Source of the DNA: Hypericum androsaemum
Lineage: Eukaryota; Streptophyta; Magnoliopsida; Malpighiales; Hypericaceae
Direction of reading: 5' to 3'
Length of the DNA stretch: 64,000 bases
Assembly (NCBI GenBank): GCA_963995505.1
Contig: OZ023187.1
Location: 11,061,176-11,125,175 of the forward strand
Numbering within the stretch: the stretch's first letter is position 1; each line of letters opens with the position of its first letter. The position numbers were made by a program, and so were the translations under genes. Below are positions 28,801 through 40,443 of the stretch, piece after piece. The notes beneath the pieces were generated by a model. The model saw only the letters and a program-made list of their open reading frames with translations. It searched no databases and was not told the origin of the DNA.

Positions 28801-29745
28801 GAAAGTAAAGGTAATAAAAGGAAAGATAAGGTAAGAAAAGGCAAGCGAATGCAAGGAAAAGGCAAGATAAGGCTTGGAAAAGGCAAGATAAGGTAAGAAA
28901 AGGCAAGAAAAAGGCAAGGAAAAGGCTAGAAAAGGCAAGCAAGAAAAGGCTAGAAAAGGAAATATGAGGCAAGAAAAGAAAAGGCAAAAAAAGAAAAGGC
29001 ATGAAAAGGCAAGATAAGGAAAGAAAAGGTAAGATAAGATAAGGAAAGAAAATATAAGAAATGGTGAGGAAAAGGCATGAAAAGGCAAGGAAAATGCGTG
29101 AGATGGCAAGAAAAGGCAAGATAAGGTAAGAAAAGGAAAAAAAATGCAAGATAAGGCAATTAAAGGAAAGATAAGGCAAGAAAAGGTAAGAAAATGTAAT
29201 ATAAGGCAAGAAAAGAAAAGGCATGAAAAGGCAAGATAAGGCAAGATAAGGAAATATAAGGCTAGAAAATGCAAGAAAAGGTGACAAGAGGCAAGAAAAG
29301 GGAAGAAATGGCAAGGAAAAAGTAAGAAAAGGCAAGGGAAAGGAAAGAAAAGGCAACATAAGGCAAGAAAAGGCAAGATAAGGGAAGAAAAGGCAAAAAA
29401 AGGAAACAAAAGGAAAAAAAATGTAAGATAAGGTAAGAAAAGGCAAGAAAAGGAGAGATAAGGCAAGATAAGGCAAGAAAAGAAAAGAAAATACAAGGAA
29501 AGGCTTGGAAAATGCAAGAAAAGGCAAGGAAAATGCAAGAAAAGGCAAGAAAAGGAAAGATAAGGCAAGAAAAGTCATGATAAGGCAAGATAATGCAACA
29601 AAATGAAAGTAAAGGCAAGATAAGTTAGAAAAGGCATGAAAAGGCATGAAAAGACAAGAAAAGGTAAAATAAGGCTAGAAAACGAAAGAAAAGGCAAAAA
29701 AAAAGGCAAGATAAGGCAAGAAAAAGGTATGAAAATGCAAGATAA
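22866..29745 (+). repeat. Higher-order repeats of about 3.1 and 3.75 kb
   Basis: The landmark GGTATGAAAATGCAAGATAA occurs at 22846, 25957 and 29726, giving periods of 3,111 and 3,769 bp. Within the last pair, 24034 onward matches 27781 onward at a shift of about 3,740-3,747 bp. The part before 22866 also belongs to the family: a GGCAAGCAAGAAAAGG landmark near 21958 recurs near 25196. The length differences between copies suggest internal gain or loss of monomer blocks after duplication. The last copy is cut inside the landmark, where it meets the LTR at 29747. Confidence 0.75.
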
Positions 29746-29746
29746 T

Positions 29747-30870
29747 ATGTCCATAATTCAAATATGTCCCAAATTTCATTAACTGATCCTTACAACTCTA
29801 ATTCTCTGAAATCATAATTTAATCCTACTTTATTCAATGTTCAATTCCTCCACTTGAATTTAAGTAATCATCGACTCATCTTCTAATTATATTGATAACC
29901 TTTCTTTTTTTTTACCTTTGTTTTCTTTCCCATAAGTAACAATTCATTCTTTCCAACTTCTTTCACTGCTAGTTCATACACGGATATTAGTTAGCTGTAG
30001 GTAAATTTATTCATAATCAATCATGCTAAAATAATAGAATAAGTTTACCTTATTAAGATCCTTTTCTTTTTCTGGTGGACTTCTTCTTGTTTCGTTTCGG
30101 TTAGTTTTCTATGGCTATCCAATCTATTTTTTTTATGGTTCAGTGGAAACCAGAGAATGACCAACTTTGAACCCAACAACCAAAATATATTCTTTCCACC
30201 GCCTTACTTCTTCTCCTTTACTTCGCTGTCATTTCTTTTAACAGCCACGTTTAATTCCTTTTTTAAAAATTTCTTACAATACTTATCTGTTGCCAAACTT
30301 GATCCATTCCAACTTAGTTTTATAATGATAAGTGTAGTTTATGGAGACTTTTTAAACTGCCACGTCTCCTTTCTTCTCTTTTTTCTTTGTTGGACTTATC
30401 CTATTTTACTTAATTAATTCTTATCTACAATTTATTTTATCCTTGCTTCCTTCTTTATTAATTTTAATAAATTAGTGATATTTATCTAAACTAGGACTCT
30501 GGCCACTTTCTTTTCATTTATAACAATAACAAGGTTTATTACTTGCCAAGTTTCACCATTGGGTTATTTTCTTTTGAGTCCTTTGTTTCTTTAAATGTTA
30601 ACAAAATCTAGCTTCATTTTTTTTAATCTATTAAGTACCATCTACATTCTAAATCGTCCAATTCACCAAATACATCTAGCGGCTTAAATTGTCACTAAAA
30701 CTCTTGGACAATCCATAGTTTGTTCAAAATTATATTCAACTACATTTTTAGAATATCTCGAGCACTAATTTACATTGCTATTTTTCAACATGGTATATCA
30801 TATTTAACTAAGTGACTTAGTATGTTTGATTAAATTTAACTTAGCTTAACTTATATGGTCGGGTATTACA
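29747..30870 (-). repeat. 3' LTR of the eroded gypsy element, truncated
   Basis: This segment aligns without net indels to 36578-37701 at a constant shift of 6,831 bp. It starts, on the minus strand, with TGTAATACCC directly after the polypurine tract. The distal 1,587 bp of the LTR, present at 34991-36577, are missing and replaced by satellite. The two 86-codon frames at 30157 and 36988 are simply the same LTR sequence seen twice. Confidence 0.92.
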
Positions 30871-30890
30871 TTCTCCCCTCCTTATAAAAA
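30871..30890 (-). other. Polypurine tract
   Basis: On the minus strand this reads TTTTTATAAGGAGGGGAGAA, immediately upstream of the LTR terminus TGTAATACCC. It is the usual plus-strand primer of plant gypsy elements and fixes the element's orientation and LTR boundary. Confidence 0.85.
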
Positions 30891-33800
30891 TTCGGTCCCC
30901 GAATTTACTTAGACAAAGTTTTGCCTACTTGTCATTCAAATGGATAGATAATTGTGTTGCATCTCATCTTACATCTCTGAGGTTGTCTTAGTTTGTAAAT
31001 AACTTTTCTATCATACTTTATAAATTGGAAGATCTCTATTCCGACATTTTCAAAACACTCGATCTTAAATTCTTTTTTTTTGCTCTTTCGATATGCCAAT
31101 TTTACCAACTATCTGTGCTTAAATAACAGCAGGGTTATATAAATACGTTTAATTTCTTGACATGATTTACTCTGGACAATGTCACCATTGTTATGGCAAA
31201 CTCAACATACCACTATCTCACTTGCTCCAAGTTCTCAGATTAGTCAATATATCTAGGATTTAGGTACTCACCTACCAAAATCTCAGTATTCCTACCACAG
31301 GTAATACCTTGAGAAATAGGTGTGTTTCCACATCAAGCTTAAACTTTTTTTATCATCTTAGATGAGTTAAACGTAGTTCACGTGAATAATCTTCAAATTC
31401 TATATGAATTAACTTAATTTATCCATTCAATTCTTAAAGTATTACATACCGACTAATATCCTTTTGTATATAACACAAGTTCAATTGTTATGATGCAGTC
31501 TCTTAAATTTTTAAAAAAAAAAAACTTTGTAACACCAAATAACTTATTAAATGACTCATTCTTCTCACTTTAATTGATCAGAAAATTGATCTTCATATTT
31601 TCTTATATTAACTATAATTTTCACCAAAAGTATATGGTATACTAGTATCTTAACCATATAGATCAATTTCCAACCACATGTCATACTGTCAAATCCTTCA
31701 AACTCATTCTCCTTTTCTCAAGACTTATATGGAGCAACATGTGTTTTTTTTCCACATTAGATTTAATTTTCTTCCACTTCTTATTCTTATGGGCAGCTTT
31801 GGTCCTTTCTTATATTCTCCAAAGTATATAAGATCAAAGTATCTCCGTTGATCAAAGTTTCTCTTACTTAATTATAGCATATTCATTCTTCTAGTTTCCA
31901 CGGAGTCAACTCTTTGAATCTTTCATACAATACCATAACCCTATCCAAAAGTGGTACAATAACTTGCATCTTGATCATACCGAATAATTTCTAGCATCAA
32001 GTTCTCCAATCAAATTCTTTCAAATAGAACCTTGTAAAATTTCAAGCTTATTTTTCTTAATTTCATGTCATGCACTTACGTTACAAACTTAATACTTCCC
32101 GACATTGCCCAAAATTTTAGTCATAAAGGCACTATTTTTTTTCCATCACTTTTTCTTTGATTCATACTTCCTTATTTGTAATGCTTAAACTTTATTATCC
32201 CTATACCTCGAATCTTTTGTTATACTTATAGTTCTTTGACTAAATTTCTCTTTTTTTTTCATACCTTTGGTAGTTCTACCAAATACTTATTCAGATCATT
32301 CATGGACCATATTTTTGTAATTTTACTAACATTTATTCTGTCAGTCCAAAAATGCCAAAATCTTACATACATTTGATCCATTATTTCTTAAATTTTTTTT
32401 TTCATCATGACACAACCAAGAGCCTTTTGGTTCTTAAAGTTAAATGTATCTATTGCGTTGCTGAAAAACTAAACCTCTAATCCTCTCCAACAATAAACCG
32501 TATCACTTTATCATCTCTAAAACTCAAAAATTTTCATAACCTTCCAATACTCCAAATCCACAAATGCTTCGTCACACCTACTTATCTCTTAACAATCTTT
32601 TTCTTTATCACCTATAATTTCACAAGGATAAACTTATCATATAACTTGTAGTTCTATGAAGTTCACAATGTTAGTTGTAATATCTTCATGTGCTCTTCTA
32701 AATTATCCATATACACCAAATATTTTCATAACATTATTAACTTATATGCTCGAGCACTCGAATTATAATTCTTATCATAAATTTCATCTTGTGAGTTGAC
32801 CAAATATCATATCGCTACATCTTAATGCATACACTAAGTTCCAAAAGTTATGTTGACTACAGAATCTTCCATTGGTACCATGACCATGTGTCATTCTTAT
32901 AATCAAATAAAAATACCACAAAGTATATTCGAACCTATAAAAATCCTTATTCATCAAGTTTGCTCAACTCTTTTCCTCGAATAAAGTCATACTTAATAGT
33001 GGTACAAATATTAACACTTTTCTCATTAAAGAGTTATCAAATTACTCGATCTTCCAAATACAACTAGTTCATCATCCACCAGAGCTTCTCAATAATTTTT
33101 GTTCATAAGCTAAATCTTGTCACTGTCTGCGTTTTCCATAACGTACATACTTTCTACTTATTCAAATTATATCCTATGAGTTACACCAAATTGCTAATCA
33201 AAGCTTCAGATCTCCAAATACACATAATCTTTGCAAATGTCACTTCATTCTTATTCTCATTTCGATCTTTTTTTAATCTTTAAAAGTTACTAGCATACTT
33301 CAATGAGTCTATCATACCTTGTGCCAAAGTTGTCACTTTGATTCTTTAGTTTTTAACATATTTATCTTAGTAATTCGTAGATGTTCAACATATATATATT
33401 TTTTTATAACCACATAAATATTAAGAATTTACATGATGGGGTAAAATCTGTAAATACTCCCATCAAAGCATATACCAGTTTTCAACTCCCTGGCATTTCT
33501 GAAGTTTGAACCCAAATTTTTATTGCAACTTCTCTTCATACTAATTCAAATTTTGTGACTATTAAGTCACTCGTATCTTGTCACTTCATATCCTCAAATT
33601 TTGCACAATCCAACATATGTTTCAAATTCTACATACTATGTGTACTCATATTCTTATATTTCTTTATCCTTTACTTTTGAGAGAAATTTACTTTATTATA
33701 TGTTCTTTACAGACTTTAAGTCATCTTAGATTCATGTTTTACAAGTTAATTTTTTTTTGTTTCATTTCTCTCAGAGTAATTGACTACTTAATGATTTATC

Positions 33801-34974
33801 TCAATTTTTTCTTATACAAATAATATATGCTTTCCGCTCTTCTATAGAGCTTGCACATCATAGTCTCAATATTGGTGTGCTTATTGTAGCTATAACCCAC
33901 AAATTTGTAAATTATCATAGTTTTATATCATATCTCTACCTCATATTCTTCAAGACTTTGATTATATGTATCAGATCATTATCTGATTACAAAGAGAAGC
34001 TTTACTCAATTCCATAAGAATTTTCTTTAGCTTCCTAAATCTTTTTCCCGAACTAATAGGTAACTTGTAGTTTGGTCAAGACTATTGACCACTTGTGCTT
34101 AATGTTGTTGGACTACATAGTCCATAACCATTGAGCAAATTATCTTATCAAAAATTATCTTTGCCAAAATTCATAGCCACAATTCAAACCAAAATGCATA
34201 CTCATTCTTAACTTCCTCAAAGTATTCAAAGTTGTAAAAAGTAATAACTTAATTGTAATTTAATTCATATATCACAATCCCATAATTCCATTCATAATAA
34301 ACCTCACACTACTTTCTCAATATATATTTTTTAAATTCTAGAGCACACTTAAGAATTAGTTTCGCATATATTCTTCTTCCACATAATGTTGTTCATAACT
34401 TTCTCTTTTCAAACATATTTAATTCAAAAATAAATTCTCAAAACACGGATAAACAAAATCAAAGAATTCACAAAGACATAACTCAAACATTTGGTGAGAC
34501 TCAAACCAATGGCCCAACATACATAGGAATAAATCAAATATATAAGGGTGTTTAGATGATTTGGACAAAGTGGTGATCAGTCGCTTCATCAAAATCTCAC
34601 CCAAGGAATGATTTATATTTATATAAATATATATACTCAAATGGGCTCTTCAAAAAAATTCATATACAAATGGTATAAGTGTCCTCACCATAATGTAGAG
34701 TAAATGCCTTGTAATAACAACAATGCATCACAAAATTTCTCACATAAGAATCTCACACACAAATATCTTACATCTCAAGCAAAGCATAGTTGCCAAATTT
34801 TATATTCATCACACCATTATTATCAAACAAAAATAACTCTTTGTTGACACAAAAGAAATTACGACACGAACGAATGACACAGATGAAAAGGATGCAAAGA
34901 TATGTGAAATCCTATACTCCGTAGCATAATTTAAGATACTTGACACGATAATTCAAACAAGGCTCTAACCTAGA
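30891..34974 (-). pseudogene. Eroded gag-pol remnant of a gypsy element
   Basis: AT-rich DNA with no frame longer than 81 codons. At the end nearest the polypurine tract it is still co-linear with the Tekay pol at 42843-43320. Landmarks in the same order are GAATTTACTT, a block matching the chromodomain end, ATATATCTAGGATTTAGG against the GPY/F-coding region, and TACCTTGAGAAATA. This makes it a decayed integrase 3' end, not unrelated cargo. Further from the tract I could not follow the alignment by eye. The region is about 800 bp shorter than the Tekay internal region. Confidence 0.65.
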
Positions 34975-34986
34975 GCTCTGATACCA
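34975..34986 (-). other. Primer-binding site, initiator-Met tRNA
   Basis: The minus strand reads TGGTATCAGAGC, the complement of the 3' end of plant initiator methionine tRNA, four bases inside the LTR end at 34991. It is a primer-binding site and not a tRNA gene. Confidence 0.9.
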
Positions 34987-34990
34987 CGTC

Positions 34991-37701
34991 TGTCACGACC
35001 CAAATCTGTGGTCGGTGACTGGCGCTAGACTTCAACTCCTTTAATCACAAAATGAATCTAGCCAGCCTCTAACGTATTCAAATTTATAATCATAAGCATT
35101 TAAACGTAAAATTATGACTTAATAATCTTTAATTTCATATTCCAAATTTACAAAATATAAGCCATACTTTTTCTTTATTATACATACTCCCAAGATCAAA
35201 AGAAATCCTGTGACTACAGAGCTTCTAGATGAAAGAGAAAAATACAAACTGGAGACCTCCAGACCAGTCCCAGAGGATAAAGTGGACTTGGTACGATCAG
35301 AGTAGATCTCCGAACCAATACAACTCGTATTCGAGTTCCTGCAAAACTGGTGAGAGGGGGATGAGTGTTTTGGAACACTCAGTAAACAAATAAGATATGC
35401 ATCGCAATTTATTTAGATACTCAATGCACAAATATACCTAAAACATGCATATAACTAACATGGCAACTAAATTATGCGAAGATGTACATTATTCAAAGGT
35501 CATACTTACCAGATGACCAAATATAGCATATAATCACAAAGTCACAGAAACATGAGCAAACTACGCAATGTTCCATACCGTCACGCAATTTGACACATAA
35601 CACATAATTCCAATATCATATAGTAGAACTGACGAACATTCGGTAAGATCTAGATAGTGTCACTCCAACCCCGACACGAGGATACCATATCTCAAAGGCG
35701 CCATCAGAAACCAACCCCGCCGGCCAAACAGATCATATCAGAATCCATTGTATCCTCAGTATATGTGCACATATGCCAACATCCCCGGTTGGTCACGGGT
35801 AGATCTCTGCCTACTAGACGTCCATATCACAGAGCAGAGCCATTCATATAACAGACTTTCATATCATAACAAATTCATCGGCTCCAAAATATACCAAACA
35901 TATACAGTGCCCACGCTGGGCTAGATTGAACAAACTTTCACAAATCATAACGTCATACAATATGCTTATATAACAAATGCATAAAATGCACTCACATTAC
36001 CATATTCAGATCATGACAAATAAATAGAGTACGCCAAATAAAGCACAAGTCACATATTATTTGTTTACCAATTTTGGCTGATAATTAATCTGCATCCATC
36101 GTGCTTTCAAAATACAAATTCCTTCACTTTGCATTCCGTGTTCAATACCACAATATCTCACTCAAGCTTCCTTTAAGTTTCAAAACCTGTTGCAATACTC
36201 ATCGTTCATATTGATTCAAATATAATTTAAATTTTCTTAACCAACTCCAACAAAATCTTAACCAATATATTTTAATTGACATTCAAAATTGGCGACCTTC
36301 ATTATAATCCAAGTAACACAAACTATTTATAATTCTTTCGATAATTATTTCAATTCCTTATTCAAGATTAAGAAACATCTTCATTAATTCCCAATTTTCA
36401 TCCAAACCGTCATAGTCTTAGGAAATCTTTTACCAATTTAAATCTTATAAGTTATAACCTTTATAGTCATGAATTAGAACACTCTCCGAGCCTTCCGAAA
36501 CCATTTCACACTCATTAAAGCTAAATCTTAATTTTATTTCTATTCAACTAGATTCCAAAACGGGACAAATGATATTAATGTCCATAATTCAAATATGTCC
36601 CAAACTTCATTAACTGATCCTTACAACTCTAATTCTCTGAAATCATAATTTAATCCTACTTTATTCAATGTTCAATTCCTCCACTTGAATTTAAGTAATC
36701 ATCGACTCATCTTCTAATTATATTGATAACCTTTCTTTTTTTTTACCTTTGTTTTCTTTCCCATAAGTAACAATTCATTCTTTCCAACTTCTTTCACTGC
36801 TAGTTCATACACGGATATTAGTTAGCTGTAGGTAAATTTATTCATAATCAATCATGCTAAAATAATAGAATAAGTTTACCTTCTTAAGATCCTTTTCTTT
36901 TTCTGGTGGACTTCTTCTTGTTTCGTTTCGGTTAGTTTTCTATGGCTATCCAATCTATTTTTTTTATGGTTCAGTGGAAACCAGAGAATGACCAACTTTG
37001 AACCTAACAACCAAAATATATTCTTTCCACCGCCTTACTTCTTCTCCTTTACTTCGCTGTCATTTCTTTTAACAGCCACGTTTAATTCCTTTTTTAAAAA
37101 TTTCTTACAATACTTATCTGTTGCCAAACTTGATCCATTCCAACTTAGTTTTATAATGATAAGTGTCATTTATGGAGACTTTTTAAAATGCCACGTCTCC
37201 TTTCTTCTCTTTTTTCTTTGTTGGACTTATCCTATTTTACTTAATTAATTCTTATCTACAATTTATTTTATCCTTGCTTCCTTCTTTATTAATTTTAATG
37301 AATTAGTGATATTTATCTAAACTAGGACTCTGGCCACTTTCTTTTCATTTATAACAATAACAAGGTTTATTACTTGCCAAGTTTCACCATTGGGTTATTT
37401 TCTTTTGAGTCCTTTGTTTCTTTAAATGTTAACAAAATCTAGCTTCATTTTTTTAAATCTATTAAGTACCATCTACATTCTAAATCGTCCAATTCACCAA
37501 ATACATCTAGCGGCTTAAATTGTCACTAAAACTCTTGGACAATCCATAGTTTGTTCAAAATTATATTCAACTACATTTTTAGAATATCTCGAGCACTAAT
37601 TTGCATTGCTATTTTTCAACATGGTATATCATATTTAACTAAGTGACTTAGTATGTTTGATTAAATTTAACTTAGCTTAACTTATATGGTCGGGTATTAC
37701 A
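34991..37701 (-). repeat. 5' LTR of the eroded gypsy element, full length
   Basis: 2,711 bp bounded by TGTCACGACC on the left and GGTATTACA on the right, so it is TG...CA on the minus strand. The 1,124 bp next to 37701 match the truncated copy at 29747. The rest is present only here. The part near 35000-35800 shares short motifs with the Tekay LTR, such as CATCCCCGGTTGGT and GGAACACTCAGTAA. Confidence 0.9.
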
Positions 37702-38958
37702 CCATCCTACAGGCAGCTCACTCTACTAGTCATAAGGGCATCCAGAAGACACTTCACCGCCTTCTTCAGGACTTTCATGTTCCCAAGGCTCGAGAGTTGT
37801 TTCGAAACTTGGTTCGTACTTTTCCACATGCCAGCGGAACAAAACGGAGCATTTGTACCCAGTAGGGTTACTTCAGTCCTTGGAGGTACCTTCTCAGGTT
37901 TGGGCGAACAACGCAATGGATTTCGTAGAAGGCCTCCCTAAGGTGCATGGCAAGTCCATCATTCTCACTGTGGTTGATTGATTTTTGAATTATGCTCATT
38001 TTATTCCTTTGGGACACCTCTATACGGTGACTTCAGTTGCTCGCTCTTTCTTTGATGGGGTGGTTTGCCTTCATGGGCTACCCAATTCTATTGTCAGTGA
38101 TCGCGACACGGTATTTACGAGCAATTTTTGGCAAGACCTATTCCAGATGTCTGGTGTCCGACTCTGTTTGAGCTCAGGTTTCCACCCACAGTCCGATGGT
38201 CAATTTGAAGTTGTTAACAAAGTGATCGCTATGTATATCTGTTGCCTCACAGGGGATCGACCAAAGGATTGGCTCACATTGTTGCCTTGGGCGGAGTACT
38301 GCTACAATAATTTATTTCACTCTACGCTCCAGTCCATGCCTTTTTTGATTGTCTATGGTCGTGCTCTGCCTTCTCTGGTATCTTATGCGCCCGAAGTGGC
38401 TTGTGTCACGGCTGTGGATGACTCAATCCGTCGTAGAAATGAGTTTTTTCACGAGATTTGGGACTGCCTCCTTCAGGTTCAATAGTATGTGAAACGCTAC
38501 AACGATGCTCATCATTATGAGATCTATTATGAGGTTGGGGAGTGGGTTTGGCTCTGCCTCCTCCATCATCATGTTGCCTCTCTTCCGGGTCGGGTATTGG
38601 GCAGACTCGGGCCGCGGTATTATAGGCCTTACCAGATAGCTGCTAAGGTGGGGTATGTGGCTTATCACCTTATTCTTTCAGCGGGCACTCGCATACATGA
38701 TGTGTTTTCACGTGGGTCTTTTGAAGAAATTCTATGGTGAGCTCCCTATTAAGCCGCCAGCGTTACCACCCACTCTTCATGGTCGAGCCTTGTCTGTTCC
38801 AGAGAGGGGGGGTGCGTTGCTTATCGTCGGGATGTTCTACATGTTCTGGTTCACTGGCTAGGCTTGACTGCAGTCGATGCTTCATGGGAGCCTCTGGAGG
38901 ACTTTTGCCAGTGTTACCCTATTCCGCTCGAGGATGAGCTGCTTCTTGAGGACGGGAG
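37702..38958 (+). pseudogene. Broken gypsy integrase fragment
   Basis: Plus-strand remnant of a Ty3/gypsy polyprotein starting abruptly at the element insertion point. Successive pieces read as the integrase zinc region, then the catalytic core (MDFVEGLPKV; IVSDRDTVFTS; FHPQSDGQ; WAEYCYN), then the C-terminal domain (GPRYYRPYQIAAKVG). It is dead: there is a frameshift in the zinc region near 37825, stops at 37980 and 38483, and another frameshift near 38738. The conserved first aspartate survives, but the SDGQSE-type motif reads SDGQFE, altering the glutamate neighbourhood. The family differs from the Tekay element downstream. The rest of pol presumably lay to the left and is lost with the truncated end of the inserted element. 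Confidence 0.85.
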
Positions 38959-39250
38959 TGATGTCATATAGGGCAAAACATATCAGCAGAAGTGGAAGCT
39001 GACTTCGATGACATCCTTGATTTAGGACTCCTTGTCGTTATGAGACTTCATTAGGAACTTTCCTTTCAGTTAGAATTTTCCTATTCGAACTCTATTTCCT
39101 TTCCACATTAGTATTCCTATTTCTTTAAGCATTGGTATTCCTGTCTAGTTGGTTGCATATTGGCTATATAATGCCACACTTCCCTTAGGGCTGATTCATT
39201 CAGAAATCAATAAAGAAGTCTCTTAGTTTTATTCGTTTATCATTGTTCTA
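38959..39250 (+). repeat. Probable 3' LTR of the gypsy fragment
   Basis: After a purine-rich stretch (GAGGACGGGAGTGA) the sequence TGATGTCATATAGGGC begins. It is followed by a TATA-like GGCTATATAATGCC near 39170 and AATCAATAAAGAAG near 39210, the usual promoter and polyadenylation layout of an LTR. The right end is not defined: 39251-39517 shows no clear terminus and no target duplication. Confidence 0.55.
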
Positions 39251-39517
39251 TCAAGACAACGCGAGGACGGAAAGGCCAAAAGTCTCAAAGTCCCATCGCG
39301 CACTCGTACAACCTGCGTAGCACTGTGGGTCGTACCACTTCCACACCAATCTTTGTAGCTCCCTCGAAGCCATTGTGTAAGCACACTGGAAAAATAACAG
39401 AAGGAAGAAAATTACTTCCACTATGATGATGCCTGATCTGAAAATGGCAAAATCATATATTCTCATATGCATAAATAAATTACTTCCACTAATGCCAATG
39501 CTAAACAATAATAGGAC
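39251..39517. other. Unassigned stretch between gypsy remnant and RAD5-like exons
   Basis: No feature could be established. On the minus strand a polypyrimidine run ending in TTTTTCCAG near 39385 looks like a splice acceptor. The following frame contains FEGATK...RPTVLRR, faintly like the RAD5 segment ending in PIMLRR. The match is too weak to call an exon. Confidence 0.3.
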
Positions 39518-40258
39518 TTGTATAGGAGTGCCAGTAAGACACCATCGCCGATCAGCAACCAAAGTAGAAGCAGCCAGGGAAATTTGACTATTCGAGGATT
39601 TTATGGTGTGGGCCTCATCAAGGACAACTCTAAACCATCTAACAGAAAGTAATCCTCCATTCTCCTCTGCATTCTAAGAATAGAGAGCAGAAGGCTCAAA
39701 TTTCAAAGATAACACAACAATAGTTTCTTGATAAACCATAAAAAGATGAGAAAAATAAAAAGGAGCCTGCTAAATACCTCAGCAGAAAACTCTGAAATTA
39801 ACACTCCATATGTAGATATTACAACATCATTTGGAGAGAGAAGTTTTGCATCCTTTGATCTGCTTTGTCCATAATGAATATAAATAGACACTGAACCAGG
39901 CTGTGCATGGCTTTCAATCTCTGCCTTACAATCCACTCAATTCCTCAGCATCATATAAACAAGTAAAAGACTAAAACTAGCTAAAGCTACAAAATGCTCA
40001 AGCAAGTACCTTCCACTGGCTCAATAGTGTCATAGGGCAAATGATCAGATTACCACCATTTACAAGCATTTTCTTTTGGTAAACTAACTTGTCAAAACCT
40101 AAATGCAATTTCGCACTCTTTGTTGCTGAGTCACAAGCTTTATTTAGTGAACCATCTTCACTGGATGGACTGTTTGGTGAACAACCCTTTCCCGAGTGTG
40201 TAAGTAGAAGCGCGATGGTCATAACTGTCTTGCCAAGTCCCATTGCATCTGCGAGAAT
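39518..40258 (-). pseudogene. RAD5-like exons: Walker A to motif III
   Basis: Three exons with consistent phase and good splice sites. 40010-40258 begins ILADAMGLGKT (ATP-binding loop) and ends SQWK at a GTACTT donor. 39778-39924 begins AEIESH and includes the VHYGQS-like HYGQSRSKDAK block and TTYGVL-like STYGVL. 39518-39673 includes FRVVLDEAHTIK (DEAH, motif II) and WCLTGTPIQ (motif III), then a donor GTCC. These three have no internal stop and are far better preserved than the 5' exons. The next expected exon (NNLEDIYSLLRF in relatives) is not found downstream. Confidence 0.9.
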
Positions 40259-40288
40259 CTGAAGTGCAGTAATTTAATCAGCATAAAG

Positions 40289-40402
40289 TGTTGGAGAAAA
40301 TCCCACATCGGAAGTTGTAAGTGGGTTGGGCCTGTTTATAAGTGTGGATGATCCACCTACTTACTACTTTAAGGTTTTGGGTAAGATATGGAAATTTCTA
40401 TA
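40289..40402 (+). repeat. Left LTR of the TRIM-like element
   Basis: 114 bp from TGTTGGAG to TTTCTATA, directly followed by the Met-tRNA primer-binding site. It closely resembles the solo copy at 62381-62492 (shared GTTTATAAGTGTGGATGATC) and the 27-bp tail at 51375. Confidence 0.85.
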
Positions 40403-40443
40403 TGGTATCAGAGCCAATTGCTCTAACGAGCCCATGGCCCGTT

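Larger units (their letters stand above)
1..29746 (+). repeat. Purine-rich satellite array, 10-bp monomer
   Basis: The whole stretch is built from degenerate copies of the 10-bp monomer AAAAGGCAAG or ATAAGGCAAG, roughly 2,900 units. One strand is about 85-90% purine, with usually a single C per monomer. Recurrent variant monomers contain GGCTTGG, GGCAATTAAAG or GGCTAGATAAGCC. No transposon, gene or non-repetitive segment interrupts it. A-tracts of four recur every 10 bp, a spacing expected to give intrinsically curved DNA (known biophysics, inferred here). The repeat unit lacks stop codons in all frames of the minus strand, because 30 bp encode ten residues, and so produces long meaningless Leu/Phe/Ser-rich frames. 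It is sharply cut at 29746, where it joins a retrotransposon LTR. Confidence 0.95.
29747..37701 (-). mobile_element. Gypsy-type LTR element with eroded pol, left LTR truncated
   Basis: Minus-strand LTR retrotransposon. The 5' LTR is 34991-37701 (2,711 bp), the primer-binding site 34975-34986, the internal region 30871-34990 (4,120 bp), the polypurine tract 30871-30890, and a partial 3' LTR 29747-30870. The shared 1,124 bp of the two LTRs differ at only 9 positions that I could count. The internal region has no usable reading frame. The LTR end next to the primer-binding site resembles that of the Tekay element at 40444 (same TGTCACGACC start and CGGTGAC-GGCGCTAG motif), so it is a distant relative. 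It was inserted into the gypsy fragment that resumes at 37702. The target duplication cannot be seen because the left end is missing. Confidence 0.88.

Noticed and set aside
263..29700. Many long minus-strand frames (up to 914 codons) and short Lys/Arg-rich plus-strand frames in the satellite
   Set aside because: They are translations of the 10-bp monomer: 30 bp give LAFSCLFLPF on one strand and KGKKRQEKAR-like text on the other. They are open in all frames because the monomer lacks stops. There is no start context, domain or codon bias.
34975..34986. tRNA-like sequence GCTCTGATACCA here and at 47739
   Set aside because: Only the 12-base primer-binding complement is present. No cloverleaf surrounds it.
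30157..37248. Identical 86-codon plus-strand frames at 30157 and 36988
   Set aside because: They lie in the two copies of the same LTR, are antisense to the element and have no known domain.
39260..39390. Possible further RAD5 exon (RPTVLRR on the minus strand)
   Set aside because: The similarity covers only a few residues with gaps and the frame soon stops. It was left as unassigned sequence.
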